A stretch of DNA of 64,000 nucleotides from Flavobacteriaceae bacterium. GTDB lineage: Bacteria > Bacteroidota > Bacteroidia > Flavobacteriales > Flavobacteriaceae. The notes under the pieces were generated by a model. That model saw only the letters and a program-made list of their open reading frames with translations, had not been told where the DNA came from and did no database searches. Positions 18,882-28,574 of the stretch are shown here, piece by piece. The translations under genes were made by a program, and so were the position numbers. The DNA lies in assembly GCA_014238425.1 (NCBI GenBank), contig JABABD010000029.1, positions 1 through 64,000 on the forward strand. Reading direction: 5' to 3'. Position 1 is the stretch's first letter, and the number at the start of each line of letters is the position of its first letter.

Positions 18882-20123
18882 ATGAAAATGAAAACACATT
18901 TGAAGGCGTTATTAAAAAAAAATGATATTGATATTGTTTTTATTTTACTACTATGTGTGGTCTGTACATTCACGCTAGAAAAAGTGATTCCAAAATTTAT
19001 TTTTAGTTTGTTTATACTTCAAACAGCTCTAGTAATTGCAAAATATAAAAGTGTCACCTTTTCTGTAACAAAGTACTTTTGGCTACTAATTGCGGTATAT
19101 GGCCTTAACGTGGTAGGAATGTTATACACAGAAAATGCATCTAGAGGATTTAATGTCATGACGCAACAGGTGAGCTTTGTTTTGTTTCCATTGTTTTATA
19201 GTGTTTATAAGGTTAAGAATATAGGGCTATTATTAAAGGCATATGTAATCTCAATTTTCATTTTCATTGCCATTTTTGAAATAGATACTCTGTATCGATT
19301 TTTTTATAAGAGCGACGTGTTTCCTTTGAACTTAGACCTTTTCTTTTCATACAGGTATACGGGTGCAGAAGTAACCAAAATTTTTGAAACGCATAATGCG
19401 TACTTCGGAATGTATATCATGTTTTCAAATGTTATAATTATTAATTTCCTGCAGAAGATTAAAAAAAACCATAGCATCATATTATTGTTGTTATTAATTA
19501 CATTTCAATCGCTATTCTTGTTACAATTGGTGGCTAAAACGGCAATTTTATTGAACACTTTAATAGTGTGTGTGTCACTAGGCTATTTTTTTATTAAAAA
19601 CAAAAAGCAAAAAGCGTTAATATTTACACTAATCTTGTTTTGCTTTATTACCATACTTTCTGTCAAACAACTTAGATTGCCTTTAAGTCGTATAGCAGAT
19701 CGTTTTGTAGAATTGAAGGAAGGAACTGGCGCTACTAGAGAAACACGAATAAAAATTTGGAAGGCAGCCCTACCTATTATTGAAGAAAACATGTTTATAG
19801 GAATAGGAACTGGAGATGTACAGAGTGCGCTTCATGCCGAATTTAAAAAGCAAGGCATTTTATCTAAAAGTAATGTCCATAATCAGTATTTAGATTACTT
19901 CATGAGATTCGGAATAATTGGATTAGTTCTATTCATTACTGTTTTTGGTTATTCGTTATTTCATGCCATCAGCACAAGGAATTATATGTACTTTTGTTTT
20001 ACGATTATTATTATGGTCTGTTGTATGACAGAGAATATTTTAAGTAGGCAATTGGGAATTGTTTTTTTCGCAGGTTTTAATTATCTACTTTATCTTAATG
20101 CAAAAAACAATAAATGCTTATAA
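18882..20123 (+). CDS. O-antigen ligase/polymerase family membrane protein
   Basis: Integral membrane protein of 413 residues with about ten or more helices. The periplasmic loop and following helices carry the Wzy_C/O-antigen ligase pattern: RETRIKIWKAALPIIEEN, then GIGTGDVQSAL and HNQYLDYFMRFGIIGLVLF. This clearly groups it with the WaaL/Wzy family, which either polymerises repeat units or attaches finished polymer. It starts on the base after the previous stop and overlaps the next membrane protein by ten bases. In this locus it competes with the next two genes for the polymerase role. Confidence 0.87.
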   Translation: MKMKTHLKALLKKNDIDIVFILLLCVVCTFTLEKVIPKFIFSLFILQTALVIAKYKSVTFSVTKYFWLLIAVYGLNVVGMLYTENASRGFNVMTQQVSFVLFPLFYSVYKVKNIGLLLKAYVISIFIFIAIFEIDTLYRFFYKSDVFPLNLDLFFSYRYTGAEVTKIFETHNAYFGMYIMFSNVIIINFLQKIKKNHSIILLLLLITFQSLFLLQLVAKTAILLNTLIVCVSLGYFFIKNKKQKALIFTLILFCFITILSVKQLRLPLSRIADRFVELKEGTGATRETRIKIWKAALPIIEENMFIGIGTGDVQSALHAEFKKQGILSKSNVHNQYLDYFMRFGIIGLVLFITVFGYSLFHAISTRNYMYFCFTIIIMVCCMTENILSRQLGIVFFAGFNYLLYLNAKNNKCL

Positions 20124-21466
20124 CTTATGTTCTGATTATATTTCTTTTTGGGCATGTGCTTGTATTTAAAAAGCTCATTTTTAAATGGAATGTTTTTGGA
20201 GTTTTTTTTGTTTCTACAATTATATTTTCTACTATAGGAATACTCATTTTCCCATTTGCTAAAGATTATTTCCTACGAGTTTTTCATACGTTTAAGTTAG
20301 GTTTGGTTACGGATGAGCAAATTATTAAGACCCAAATTTTAGCAGTCGGAGGCCTGCTATTAGTGTTGTATTCCTATGTGTTAGGGCTTTCGCTATTTTA
20401 CAGAAAAGTTAAAAGCATAGATCATTTTAAGATAAAAACCCCAATTCAAAGTAACCTAAGCCGTGTTAATTTTGATTTCAGCTTAGTCTTAATCGGATTG
20501 TTCTTGACTATTTACCTGTTTGTTAAACAAGAGGTTTTAATTACAGGGATATTTGATGGTCTATTAGGGAGACAACCAGATGCATTGTTGATAGCCAGAA
20601 GAGGAATCACCTCAAACTATCTATATGTTATTATAGTTTATAATTTACTACCTTTTCTAACGGCCGTGTCATTATATATTTATATGAGGAAAAGAATACT
20701 CTTAAACAGAATCATGTTCTTTTCCCTATTCTTATTTTCCTTTTTTTTGATTTTATTATTATTTCAAAAAAGACCACTAATTATTTTCTTGATGTCTTTG
20801 GTCTTATCGGCTTATGTGTTTAGAAAATATTTGCTACCAAAAAGGGTGAAGGTGAAAAAAGTACGATCAAAAAAAGCTTCCAGACGACGATATATAGTTA
20901 TAGGAATTTCTTTGTTCTCATTGCTTCTCCTCCTTTATTATTCAGGTACGACCTATCAGTTCGAAAATCTTTTTCAAGCAGTTACTACCTTGTCAGAGGT
21001 TGTGCTAACACGTGTTTTTGGAAGATTGTCTCTTCCCGCTTTTTTTTATGTACACTACTTTCCGGAAGTAGGGCCACATTACGGGTTAACCAATATTGGA
21101 ATGTTAAGTAACGTCTTTTTTTTCGAGCATTTTCCCGACACAAAAACCCTTTTTAATTTTTACTCAAAAAATCCAAAAAATGGCTCTTTAGCTATTAATA
21201 GTATATTCGACTTTTATGGCGCATTTGGATACTTTGGATTTGTTCTTGGGAATCTCTTTTTAGGAGCGATATTATGCCTGATCGATGTCTTTTTAAATAA
21301 ACTTGAGAAGAATGGCATTAATATTATTTTTATAGTCTTCTGCTTTGTTTTCGCGTATTATTTATCTCAAGCCAGTCTCGCGCGTGCTTTTATGGGCTAT
21401 GGATTCGTGTTTTTTGCACTGATATGGATGTTTTTGCAAAAGGGATTTAGAATTAAATTAAAATGA
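20114..21466 (+). CDS. polytopic membrane protein, candidate O-antigen polymerase (Wzy)
   Basis: 450 residues with about ten to twelve hydrophobic helices and a highly basic cytoplasmic loop (KRVKVKKVRSKKASRRR, about residues 249 to 265). A large periplasmic loop follows (about 275 to 370), containing FGRLSLPAFFYVHYFPEVGPHYG. This layout matches oligosaccharide repeat-unit polymerases of the OAP/Wzy type, which have low sequence conservation. The start ATG lies within the end of the previous gene, and its stop overlaps the next gene by four bases. The call is an inference from topology and position among three consecutive polymerase-like genes. Confidence 0.6.
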   Translation: MLITYVLIIFLFGHVLVFKKLIFKWNVFGVFFVSTIIFSTIGILIFPFAKDYFLRVFHTFKLGLVTDEQIIKTQILAVGGLLLVLYSYVLGLSLFYRKVKSIDHFKIKTPIQSNLSRVNFDFSLVLIGLFLTIYLFVKQEVLITGIFDGLLGRQPDALLIARRGITSNYLYVIIVYNLLPFLTAVSLYIYMRKRILLNRIMFFSLFLFSFFLILLLFQKRPLIIFLMSLVLSAYVFRKYLLPKRVKVKKVRSKKASRRRYIVIGISLFSLLLLLYYSGTTYQFENLFQAVTTLSEVVLTRVFGRLSLPAFFYVHYFPEVGPHYGLTNIGMLSNVFFFEHFPDTKTLFNFYSKNPKNGSLAINSIFDFYGAFGYFGFVLGNLFLGAILCLIDVFLNKLEKNGINIIFIVFCFVFAYYLSQASLARAFMGYGFVFFALIWMFLQKGFRIKLK

Positions 21467-22668
21467 TGAATATTTTAAAAAAGAACATAGATATAATCCT
21501 GCTGACCTTCGTTTTACTCTTTTTTATTGGAGATACAGCTACCAGTATTTTGCATAAATTACGAGGCGGTTATTTTTCCAGATACTCAGGAATTGTTAAA
21601 CTCCTCTTCGAAGTAATAATGTGCCTAATAATTCTTGCGAATATTAAAAACCAGAAGAGGTTTTTTATCGGCTTGATGCTTTTAGTGCTGTCATTTTTGG
21701 TGAGTCAACTTTTGTTAGATGTTTCTGGGTATAATTTTCACAAAGAGTTCTTAGAGGGCAATATCTATTTTTTTAATAGATATATGTACATATTTATATT
21801 TATTCTTTTTACTAAATCAATTCTTATAAAAGAAGAAACGTATAAAAAAGCCTATATTTTCTTAGAGTATTTCTTGTATGTAAATGTAATCGCTGTAATA
21901 TTAGGAGCATTATTTGAAATCGAACTATTCAAGTCTTACGAGTATACCGATAGATTTGGTTTTTCCGGCCTATTAGCGAAACCAGGAGAGGCTAGTTATC
22001 TATACATGATAGTAATTATATTCAATTATTATTTCTGGATTGCAACCAAGAAGTCCAAGAATTTATATAAGATGTTTTTCTTTATAGTTTTTTCATTACT
22101 CTTGGGTCAAAAGAAAATGTTACTATTTTTAGGATTATTTGGGTTGTTGCATTTTATATACTACAGTAAATACCGAAACGTATATAGAGTTGGATTTCCG
22201 ATAGTATTGGGCCTACTATTTGTTTTTAGAAAATCTGTATTAGACCTATTTATAATGAAATTTCCTTTTTGGAATAAGATTTACGAAAAAGATGGGCTAT
22301 TGTCCATGTTGTCTTCTTATAGAAATATACTGCTAGAAGAAGCCATTGAATATATTAATTTGAACTGGACATTTGGCAATTATATTTTTGGAGGAATAGA
22401 TTTTAAGAAATATAAAGTAGAGTTCGAATTCATTGATTTATATATTTTTTTAGGAGTTGCCGGTGTTCTCTATTATGTATTCATTCTAATAAGTTTTTTA
22501 CAAAACAAAAACCTATTAAAAAAACAGCTTGTTTGTATCGTTTTTTTAACAAGCTTTGCATCTGGAGGATTGATTTTAAATGTTACCGCTATAGTCTTGT
22601 TCTATATAGTTATCGAGAAAGTATTGTATGTGAATTCTAGCAAAAACCATGAACATATTATTTCTTGA
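21463..22668 (+). CDS. polytopic membrane protein, possible second polymerase/ligase
   Basis: 401 residues with about ten hydrophobic helices; no family motif was recognised with certainty. A segment near GFSGLLAKPGEASYLYMIVII and a loop around residues 270 to 320 (SMLSSYRNILLEEAIEYINLNW followed by GNYIFGG) recall the periplasmic loop of O-antigen ligases, where an Arg in a 'YRN...A...I...' context is common. It overlaps the previous gene by four bases and is the last gene before the promoter at 22665-22694, which partly overlaps its final codons. It may be a Wzy, a ligase or another polymer-handling membrane protein. Confidence 0.55.
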   Translation: MMNILKKNIDIILLTFVLLFFIGDTATSILHKLRGGYFSRYSGIVKLLFEVIMCLIILANIKNQKRFFIGLMLLVLSFLVSQLLLDVSGYNFHKEFLEGNIYFFNRYMYIFIFILFTKSILIKEETYKKAYIFLEYFLYVNVIAVILGALFEIELFKSYEYTDRFGFSGLLAKPGEASYLYMIVIIFNYYFWIATKKSKNLYKMFFFIVFSLLLGQKKMLLFLGLFGLLHFIYYSKYRNVYRVGFPIVLGLLFVFRKSVLDLFIMKFPFWNKIYEKDGLLSMLSSYRNILLEEAIEYINLNWTFGNYIFGGIDFKKYKVEFEFIDLYIFLGVAGVLYYVFILISFLQNKNLLKKQLVCIVFLTSFASGGLILNVTAIVLFYIVIEKVLYVNSSKNHEHIIS

Positions 22669-22694
22669 AAATATTAAAATAAAGGGTAAATTTG
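22665..22694 (+). promoter_or_regulatory. Bacteroidota-type promoter upstream of oxidoreductase copy 2
   Basis: A -33 TTG (22665-22667, in TTTCTTG) is followed after 19 bases by TAAATTTG (22687-22694), a perfect TAnnTTTG -7 element. Initiation near 22701 would give a leader of about 20 bases before the ATG at 22722. The -33 element overlaps the stop region of the preceding membrane protein gene. Confidence 0.65.
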
Positions 22695-22721
22695 CGTCAC
22701 TTTAAGCAATGAAAATCTACA

Positions 22722-24839
22722 ATGAAACAAATTATACAAGATCTTAAAAATGGCAATACGCTATTAGAAGAAGTTCCTGTACCGCAAGTTAAATCCGGAT
22801 GTGTTTTGATAAAAACAACACGCAGTTTGGTGTCACTAGGAACGGAGCGTATGTTAGTCGAATTTGGCAAGGCAAACCTTATTCAAAAAGCCAAACAACA
22901 ACCTGACAAGGTGAAAATGGTTTTAGACAAAGTAAAAACAGATGGCTTGAAACCCACTATGAATTCTGTTTTCAATAAGTTAAATCAACCATTACCTCTA
23001 GGATATTGTAATGTAGGTGAAGTTGCTGCAATTGGTAAAGGCGTAACAGAATTTAAAGTAGGCGATAGAGTGGCGTCTAACGGCAATCATGCCGAATATG
23101 TAAATGTTCCTAAAAACTTGGTTGCGAAGATTCCTGATAACATTTCGGATGATGAAGCAACTTTTACAGTAATTGGGGCTATTGGATTACAAGGCATACG
23201 ATTATTGAATCCAACTTTTGGTGAAACCATCGTTGTTGTGGGTTTAGGCTTAATAGGGTTAGTAACAGCTGAATTGTTAATGTCTAATGGGTGCAATGTT
23301 ATTGGGTTTGATTATGATTCTGAAAAGGTAAAAATTGCCAAAGACAAAGGCATAATAGCTATAAATCCAGGTGATGGTACAGATCAAGTAAAATTCGCAA
23401 TGTCTTATACAAATGGTATTGGCGTGGATGGCGTAATTATTACTGCTTCAAATAAAAGCAACGAGATTATTTCTCAGTCAGCCAATATGTGCCGAAAACG
23501 TGGTAGAATAGTATTGGTAGGAGTAATAGGCCTAGATATAAGTAGGGCGGATTTTTTTGAAAAGGAAATCTCTTTTCAAGTATCTTGCTCTTATGGCCCA
23601 GGACGATATGACGAAGAATACGAACAAAAAGGGAACGACTATCCTATAGGCTATGTGCGTTGGACGGAAAAGAGAAATTTTGAAGCAATATTAGCAGCCA
23701 TATCAAAAGGATCCTTGAATGTAAATCACTTAATTACGGAGCGAATTTCCCTTAGCGATTACCTAAAGATTTATGGGAACATGACAAACTCAAAGTCAAT
23801 CGCTTCAATTATTGAGTATGATAGCACCGAGAAACCTATATCAACAGTTTCTATTAAGCAAAAATCGTTCGAAGGAAAAAAGGGTGTAATTGGTGTTGTT
23901 GGAGCTGGAAATTTTACAAGTGCCGTAATTCTTCCAAATCTTAAAAAAGTCAATGCCGACATAAAATATATTGCCAGTTCTGGAGGGTTGACCTCAACAG
24001 TAATGGCTAAGCGACACAGTATTGCCAAATCAACTTCAGATTATAAGGAAATATTAGAAGACGCTGAAGTGGACCTTGTTTTTATTACTACTAAGCACAA
24101 CATGCATGCTACAATGGCCTTAGAAACATTAAAAGCTAAAAAAAGCGTTTTTGTCGAAAAACCATTGGCTCTTACAGCAATTGAACTTGAAAAAATCGTC
24201 ACAGAGTATAACAATCAAAACGTAAATGTTTCTGTCGGGTTTAATAGACGTTTCGCTCCATTAGCGAAAAAAATGAAAAAACTATTGGGCAACGACAACG
24301 TTCCCATTAACATTATTGCGACTATGAATGCTGGATTTATACCAGCAGATGTATGGGTACATGACCTAAAAGTTGGAGGCGGAAGGATTATTGGCGAAGC
24401 TTGCCACTTTATTGATTTATGCACTTATTTATCTGGGAGTAAGGTGAAAGAGGTTTGCATGAATGCCATGGGAGCAAATCCTGAAGAAAACACAGATAAC
24501 GCTAGTATAATCTTAAAGTATGAAAACGGCACAAATGCGGTTATTAACTATTTTGCAAATGGAAGCAAGTCTTATTCAAAAGAGCGCGTGGAAGTTTATT
24601 CTGCAGAACGTACCTTGATTATGGATAATTGGAGAAAATTAAAGACATTTGGATTTAAGGGCAAAGGAAGTTTCTCATCGAAACAAGACAAAGGTCACTA
24701 TAATCAATTTAAAGAACTTATAGAACAACAGAGATCAGGAGGCAGCGCGATTATACCTTTTGATGAAATTGTTAATGCAACAAAAGCTTCTTTTGCGGCC
24801 ATTGAGTCACTCAAAAAAAACTCTTGGATCAGATTATAA
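22722..24839 (+). CDS. bi-domain oxidoreductase (ADH-like + Gfo/Idh/MocA), copy 2
   Basis: Paralogue of the gene at 12173-14290, also 705 residues, with the same fused order. The ADH-like half has PLPLGYCNVGEV, VGDRVASNGNHAEYVNVP and VVVGLGLIGLVTAELL. The Gfo/Idh/MocA half has GVVGAGNFTSAVILPN (about residues 391 to 406), SVFVEKPLALT with the Glu-Lys-Pro motif, and SVGFNRRFAPL. The shared CSYGPGRYD.EYE.KG.DYP.GYVRWTE segment is nearly identical in both copies. It begins a transcription unit with its own promoter and is followed by a methyltransferase and a second heparinase-fold gene. This repeats the copy 1 module with one gene inserted. The substrate is unknown. Confidence 0.9.
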   Translation: MKQIIQDLKNGNTLLEEVPVPQVKSGCVLIKTTRSLVSLGTERMLVEFGKANLIQKAKQQPDKVKMVLDKVKTDGLKPTMNSVFNKLNQPLPLGYCNVGEVAAIGKGVTEFKVGDRVASNGNHAEYVNVPKNLVAKIPDNISDDEATFTVIGAIGLQGIRLLNPTFGETIVVVGLGLIGLVTAELLMSNGCNVIGFDYDSEKVKIAKDKGIIAINPGDGTDQVKFAMSYTNGIGVDGVIITASNKSNEIISQSANMCRKRGRIVLVGVIGLDISRADFFEKEISFQVSCSYGPGRYDEEYEQKGNDYPIGYVRWTEKRNFEAILAAISKGSLNVNHLITERISLSDYLKIYGNMTNSKSIASIIEYDSTEKPISTVSIKQKSFEGKKGVIGVVGAGNFTSAVILPNLKKVNADIKYIASSGGLTSTVMAKRHSIAKSTSDYKEILEDAEVDLVFITTKHNMHATMALETLKAKKSVFVEKPLALTAIELEKIVTEYNNQNVNVSVGFNRRFAPLAKKMKKLLGNDNVPINIIATMNAGFIPADVWVHDLKVGGGRIIGEACHFIDLCTYLSGSKVKEVCMNAMGANPEENTDNASIILKYENGTNAVINYFANGSKSYSKERVEVYSAERTLIMDNWRKLKTFGFKGKGSFSSKQDKGHYNQFKELIEQQRSGGSAIIPFDEIVNATKASFAAIESLKKNSWIRL

Positions 24840-24842
24840 GAC

Positions 24843-25556
24843 ATGAACAAAAAAATAGTAGAATATCTAGATAAGACCTTTTATTCTAGAACAGAGGATA
24901 GATGGGATGATAAGATTTTCAGGAATGAGATTTTGTCTGTAATAAAACCAGATCATGTAGTTCTTGATATTGGAGCGGGAAGAGGCAGAATCTCGGAAAT
25001 GAACTTTAAGGGTTTATGTAAGAAGATATATGGTGTAGATCCTGACGAGGCAGTATATGAAAACCCGATAATTGATGAAGCTCAACAAGGCTTGGGAGAT
25101 TCAATGCCTTTTTTTGAAAACGATTATTTTGACTTGATTTTTTGCGATAATGTCTTGGAGCATGTTGAAAACCCAACCTTGTTTTATAGGGAAGTTAGTA
25201 GGGTACTTAAAAAAGGAGGAATTCTTTTATCCAAAACCCCTAACAAACATCATTATATGCCTATAATAGCAGGTTGCACTCCTACGTCATTTCATAAATT
25301 TTATAACAAATTGAGAGGACGAGAATATGAAGATACGTTCCCCACGTTTTATCGTGCAAATTCTAAAAAGGCATATAAAAAATTTACACGTATAAGTGAT
25401 TTAGAATTAATTTCAACTAACTTTCATTCTGGTCGTCCAGAGTATTTAAGAATTTTCTTCATAACCTATATATTTGGCATTATCTATGAAAGGATAGTAA
25501 ACTTTTTTGGAATTGACTATATTAAAACAATTGTAATAACAAAAATGCAAAAGTAG
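24843..25556 (+). CDS. class I SAM-dependent methyltransferase
   Basis: 237-residue cytoplasmic methyltransferase. The SAM-binding motif I is VVLDIGAGRGRISE (about residues 38 to 51), an acidic residue ends the next strand (GVDPDEAVYENP), and motif IV-like FDLIFCDNVLEHVENP is followed by ...REVSRVLKKGGILLSKTPN, all typical of the Methyltransf_11 group. It starts four bases after the oxidoreductase stop, so it belongs to the same unit. A sugar O- or N-methylation of the polysaccharide precursor is the likely role (inference). Confidence 0.85.
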   Translation: MNKKIVEYLDKTFYSRTEDRWDDKIFRNEILSVIKPDHVVLDIGAGRGRISEMNFKGLCKKIYGVDPDEAVYENPIIDEAQQGLGDSMPFFENDYFDLIFCDNVLEHVENPTLFYREVSRVLKKGGILLSKTPNKHHYMPIIAGCTPTSFHKFYNKLRGREYEDTFPTFYRANSKKAYKKFTRISDLELISTNFHSGRPEYLRIFFITYIFGIIYERIVNFFGIDYIKTIVITKMQK

Positions 25557-25722
25557 TTGGGATATGTTATTTCTAGTCATATAAAAATAATCATGATTAT
25601 CTTTAAATGCAAGCAATCTGTTAACCTAAATCCCGACGTTTAATATCAGTTGTTTAACTAAATTGGAAACTACATATTTTCTATTAATTGACATTTTACA
25701 TCAATAAAAGGCATTCATTATT

Positions 25723-27321
25723 ATGAGGTCACATAAACAAGGAATCAATAAATTGTTGCTTTACATATATACGGTGAAGTACCTTCGTTTCACCCAGGTT
25801 TATTATCAATTCTATTACATTGTAAAAAAAAAGCTATTTAAAAAGCATTATTACAAGGAGTTTGATGCAAAAACCCAACCAATAATATGGGAGAGTTCGT
25901 TTAAATACCAAAATAGCTATTCGGGTGATATCACATTCGAATTTTTGAATCAAACACATAAATTCAAAGAAGAAATTGACTGGAATTTTTCGAAGTATGG
26001 AAAATTGTGGACATTTAATTTAAATTATTTTGATTTTTTAAACCAAAAAAACATCTCCAAAGAAGAAGGGTTGCAATTAATAGGCGATTATATTGATAAT
26101 CACGACACTCTTATAGAAGGAAAGGAATCTTACACTATTTCATTAAGAGGTATAAATTGGACTAAATTTTTATCTAAACATAAGGTTATTAATGAAGAAA
26201 TCAATCAAGCTTTATATAACGATTATTATAGGCTATATCATAATTTAGAGCTACATTTTTTAGGAAATCATTATTTAGAGAACGGGTTTTCATTGCTATT
26301 TGGGGCTTACTATTTTCAAGACGATAAATTATATAAGGCGGCGAAGAAGATTTTAATCAAAGAACTGGAAGAGCAAATCTTAAAAGATGGCGCTCATTTT
26401 GAACTCTCACCAATGTATCATCAAACCATACTTCATCGTGTTTTAGACTGTTTTAACTTAGTACAAGCCAACGCATGGAGAAATCAAGAACTTGGCCCTT
26501 TTTTAAAAGAGAAAGCAATTAGGATGCTGTCATGGCTTCAGGCAGTAACATTTGACAATGACATTATCCCTATGGTAAATGATAGCGCATATAACATTGC
26601 ACCCACGTCAGACGCGTTATTTAGCTACGCTAAGTCATTAGGCCTCAAATGGATTAAAGGAACGCTTTCGGATTCGGGATATCGAAAAATAAAAAATAAA
26701 AATTACGAACTATTTATGGATGTTGGCCATGTTGGCGCATCTTATCAGCCAGCTCATGTGCATTCAGACACGTGTAATTTCGAACTTTATGTTAAAGGAA
26801 AACCGTTAATTATTGACACAGGAACTTCAACTTATGAAAAAAACGAGAAGAGACAGTTGGAACGATCTACCGCATCTCATAATACTGTAAAAATTGGAAA
26901 TTTTGAGCAATCGGAAGTTTGGAGTGGGTTTAGAGTGGCTGAAAGAGCAAAAATCGTAAATCTAAATGATTCAAAAAACACGGTTGAAGCAACACATGAT
27001 GGGTACAAAAAGCTAGGAATTTTACACACTAGAAAATTTACAACTAATAATGATTCAATAATTATTCGAGACATGCTCTCTAAAGATTCGCATCATCAAG
27101 CAAAACTATATTTACATTTTCATCCAGATGTGAAAAACATTGAACAAAAAGACAATAAAATCGAGTTGGTCAACGAGAATATAATCATTACTTTTTCAGA
27201 AGATGCATACAAACTTAATATTACCGATTTTAACTACGCTATGGGTTTTAATAAAACAGTAAAGTCTAAAAAAATTGAGATTTGTTTTAAGTCTTTTATT
27301 GAAACTCAAATCCATTTATAA
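25723..27321 (+). CDS. heparinase II/III family protein, biosynthetic-cluster type, copy 2
   Basis: Shorter paralogue (532 residues) of the gene at 14306-16252. The alpha/alpha toroid covers about residues 110 to 320 and the beta-sandwich about 325 to 532. Candidate catalytic residues are kept: Asn182 in LGNHYLENG, Tyr232 in ELSPMYHQT and His345/His347 in QPAHVHSDTCNFEL. The N-terminus is basic (MRSHKQGINKLLLYIYTVKYLR) without a cleavage site, so it is probably cytoplasmic. It follows the methyltransferase by 166 bases in which I found no strong promoter. With the bi-domain oxidoreductase it forms the second copy of the module. Confidence 0.87.
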   Translation: MRSHKQGINKLLLYIYTVKYLRFTQVYYQFYYIVKKKLFKKHYYKEFDAKTQPIIWESSFKYQNSYSGDITFEFLNQTHKFKEEIDWNFSKYGKLWTFNLNYFDFLNQKNISKEEGLQLIGDYIDNHDTLIEGKESYTISLRGINWTKFLSKHKVINEEINQALYNDYYRLYHNLELHFLGNHYLENGFSLLFGAYYFQDDKLYKAAKKILIKELEEQILKDGAHFELSPMYHQTILHRVLDCFNLVQANAWRNQELGPFLKEKAIRMLSWLQAVTFDNDIIPMVNDSAYNIAPTSDALFSYAKSLGLKWIKGTLSDSGYRKIKNKNYELFMDVGHVGASYQPAHVHSDTCNFELYVKGKPLIIDTGTSTYEKNEKRQLERSTASHNTVKIGNFEQSEVWSGFRVAERAKIVNLNDSKNTVEATHDGYKKLGILHTRKFTTNNDSIIIRDMLSKDSHHQAKLYLHFHPDVKNIEQKDNKIELVNENIIITFSEDAYKLNITDFNYAMGFNKTVKSKKIEICFKSFIETQIHL

Positions 27322-27328
27322 TCAAAAA

Positions 27329-28525
27329 ATGAGAATTTTATTTTTAACCGATAATTTCCCTCCAGAGGTTAATGCTCCAGCAACTAGGACACATGAACAC
27401 TGTAAAGAATGGGTTAAAGAGGGTATTGATGTTACGGTAATTACATGTGCTCCAAATTTTCCTAGAGGGAAAGTTTTTGAAGGATATAGAAATAAACTGA
27501 TACAAAGAGAGGTTGTTGATGGAATAAAAGTGGTTAGGGTTTGGACTTACATTTCTGAAAACAAAGGGTTCTTAAAAAGAATTATTGATTATTTAAGTTT
27601 TATGATTGCTTCTTTTATAGCTGGACTTTTTATTAAAACAGATCTTATAGTAGCCACGTCTCCTCAATTTTTTACCGCTGTTTCGGGAAAATGGTTGTCT
27701 TTTTGGAAACGCAAAAAATGGATCATGGAAGTAAGAGATCTTTGGCCAGAGTCTATAAAAGCAGTAGGAGCTATGAAAACGGGCAATATAATAGCCTTTT
27801 TCGAATTATTAGAAAAAAGGATGTATAAAAATGCTCATAAAATAGTGGTAGTTACTGACTCATTTAAAGAAACATTAATAAATAAGCACCATCTCAAAAG
27901 CACCAAAGTTGAAGTCATAAAGAATGGAGCTAACTCAGATTTATTCTATACCATTAAAAAGGATGAGGAGTTATTAAAAGAACTAGGTCTCAAAAATAAA
28001 ATAATTGTTGGTTATATCGGGACTCATGGCATGGCTCATGGTTTAGACTTTATTTTTAAATGTGCTAAAAAAGTCTCTGACGATAAAATCCACTTCTTGT
28101 TTTTAGGTGATGGAGCTAAAAGAGCGGAACTCTTAAAGCTAAAAGAGACATTACAATTAAACAATGTCACAATGTTGCCATCGGTTAAAAAGGAAGACGT
28201 TGTTAGGCACATTTCAATTTTAGACATTGCTTTGGTTAATTTAAAAAAATCTGACACATTCAAACATGTTTTGCCTTCTAAAATATTCGAACTATGTGCA
28301 ATGGAGAAGCCAATTCTATTGGGCGTGGAAGGAGAAGCTAAAGAATTGATTGAAAAATATGATGTAGGAATGGCTTTTTTGCCAGAAGATGAAGTCAATT
28401 TTTTAGACAAGCTAGAAAAGATAAAGAATAAATCGTTTAAGGCAGCGGATTTTGAAAGATTAAAGAATGATTTTGACAGGAAAAATCTTGCTAAGCAAAT
28501 GTTAAGTTTTATTCAAGCCCTATAG
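27329..28525 (+). CDS. glycosyltransferase family 4 (WbuB-like)
   Basis: GT-B glycosyltransferase, 398 residues from this start. I chose the ATG at 27329 because MRILFLTDNFPPEVNAPATR is the standard beginning of this group and it lies seven bases after the previous stop. The upstream in-frame ATG at 27275 would overlap the heparinase-fold gene by 47 bases and add unrelated residues. The acceptor domain has VTVITCAPNFPRGKVFEGY and EVRDLWPESI; the donor domain has IVGYIGTHGMAHGLDF and the motif SKIFELCAMEKPILLGVEGEA. It resembles the inverted GT4 at 33717-34877. It is the last gene before the promoter at 28575. Confidence 0.9.
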   Translation: MRILFLTDNFPPEVNAPATRTHEHCKEWVKEGIDVTVITCAPNFPRGKVFEGYRNKLIQREVVDGIKVVRVWTYISENKGFLKRIIDYLSFMIASFIAGLFIKTDLIVATSPQFFTAVSGKWLSFWKRKKWIMEVRDLWPESIKAVGAMKTGNIIAFFELLEKRMYKNAHKIVVVTDSFKETLINKHHLKSTKVEVIKNGANSDLFYTIKKDEELLKELGLKNKIIVGYIGTHGMAHGLDFIFKCAKKVSDDKIHFLFLGDGAKRAELLKLKETLQLNNVTMLPSVKKEDVVRHISILDIALVNLKKSDTFKHVLPSKIFELCAMEKPILLGVEGEAKELIEKYDVGMAFLPEDEVNFLDKLEKIKNKSFKAADFERLKNDFDRKNLAKQMLSFIQAL

Positions 28526-28574
28526 CATCAGTATTTTAATTAACTCTTTAGTCCTAAACTAGGACAATCTTTCC

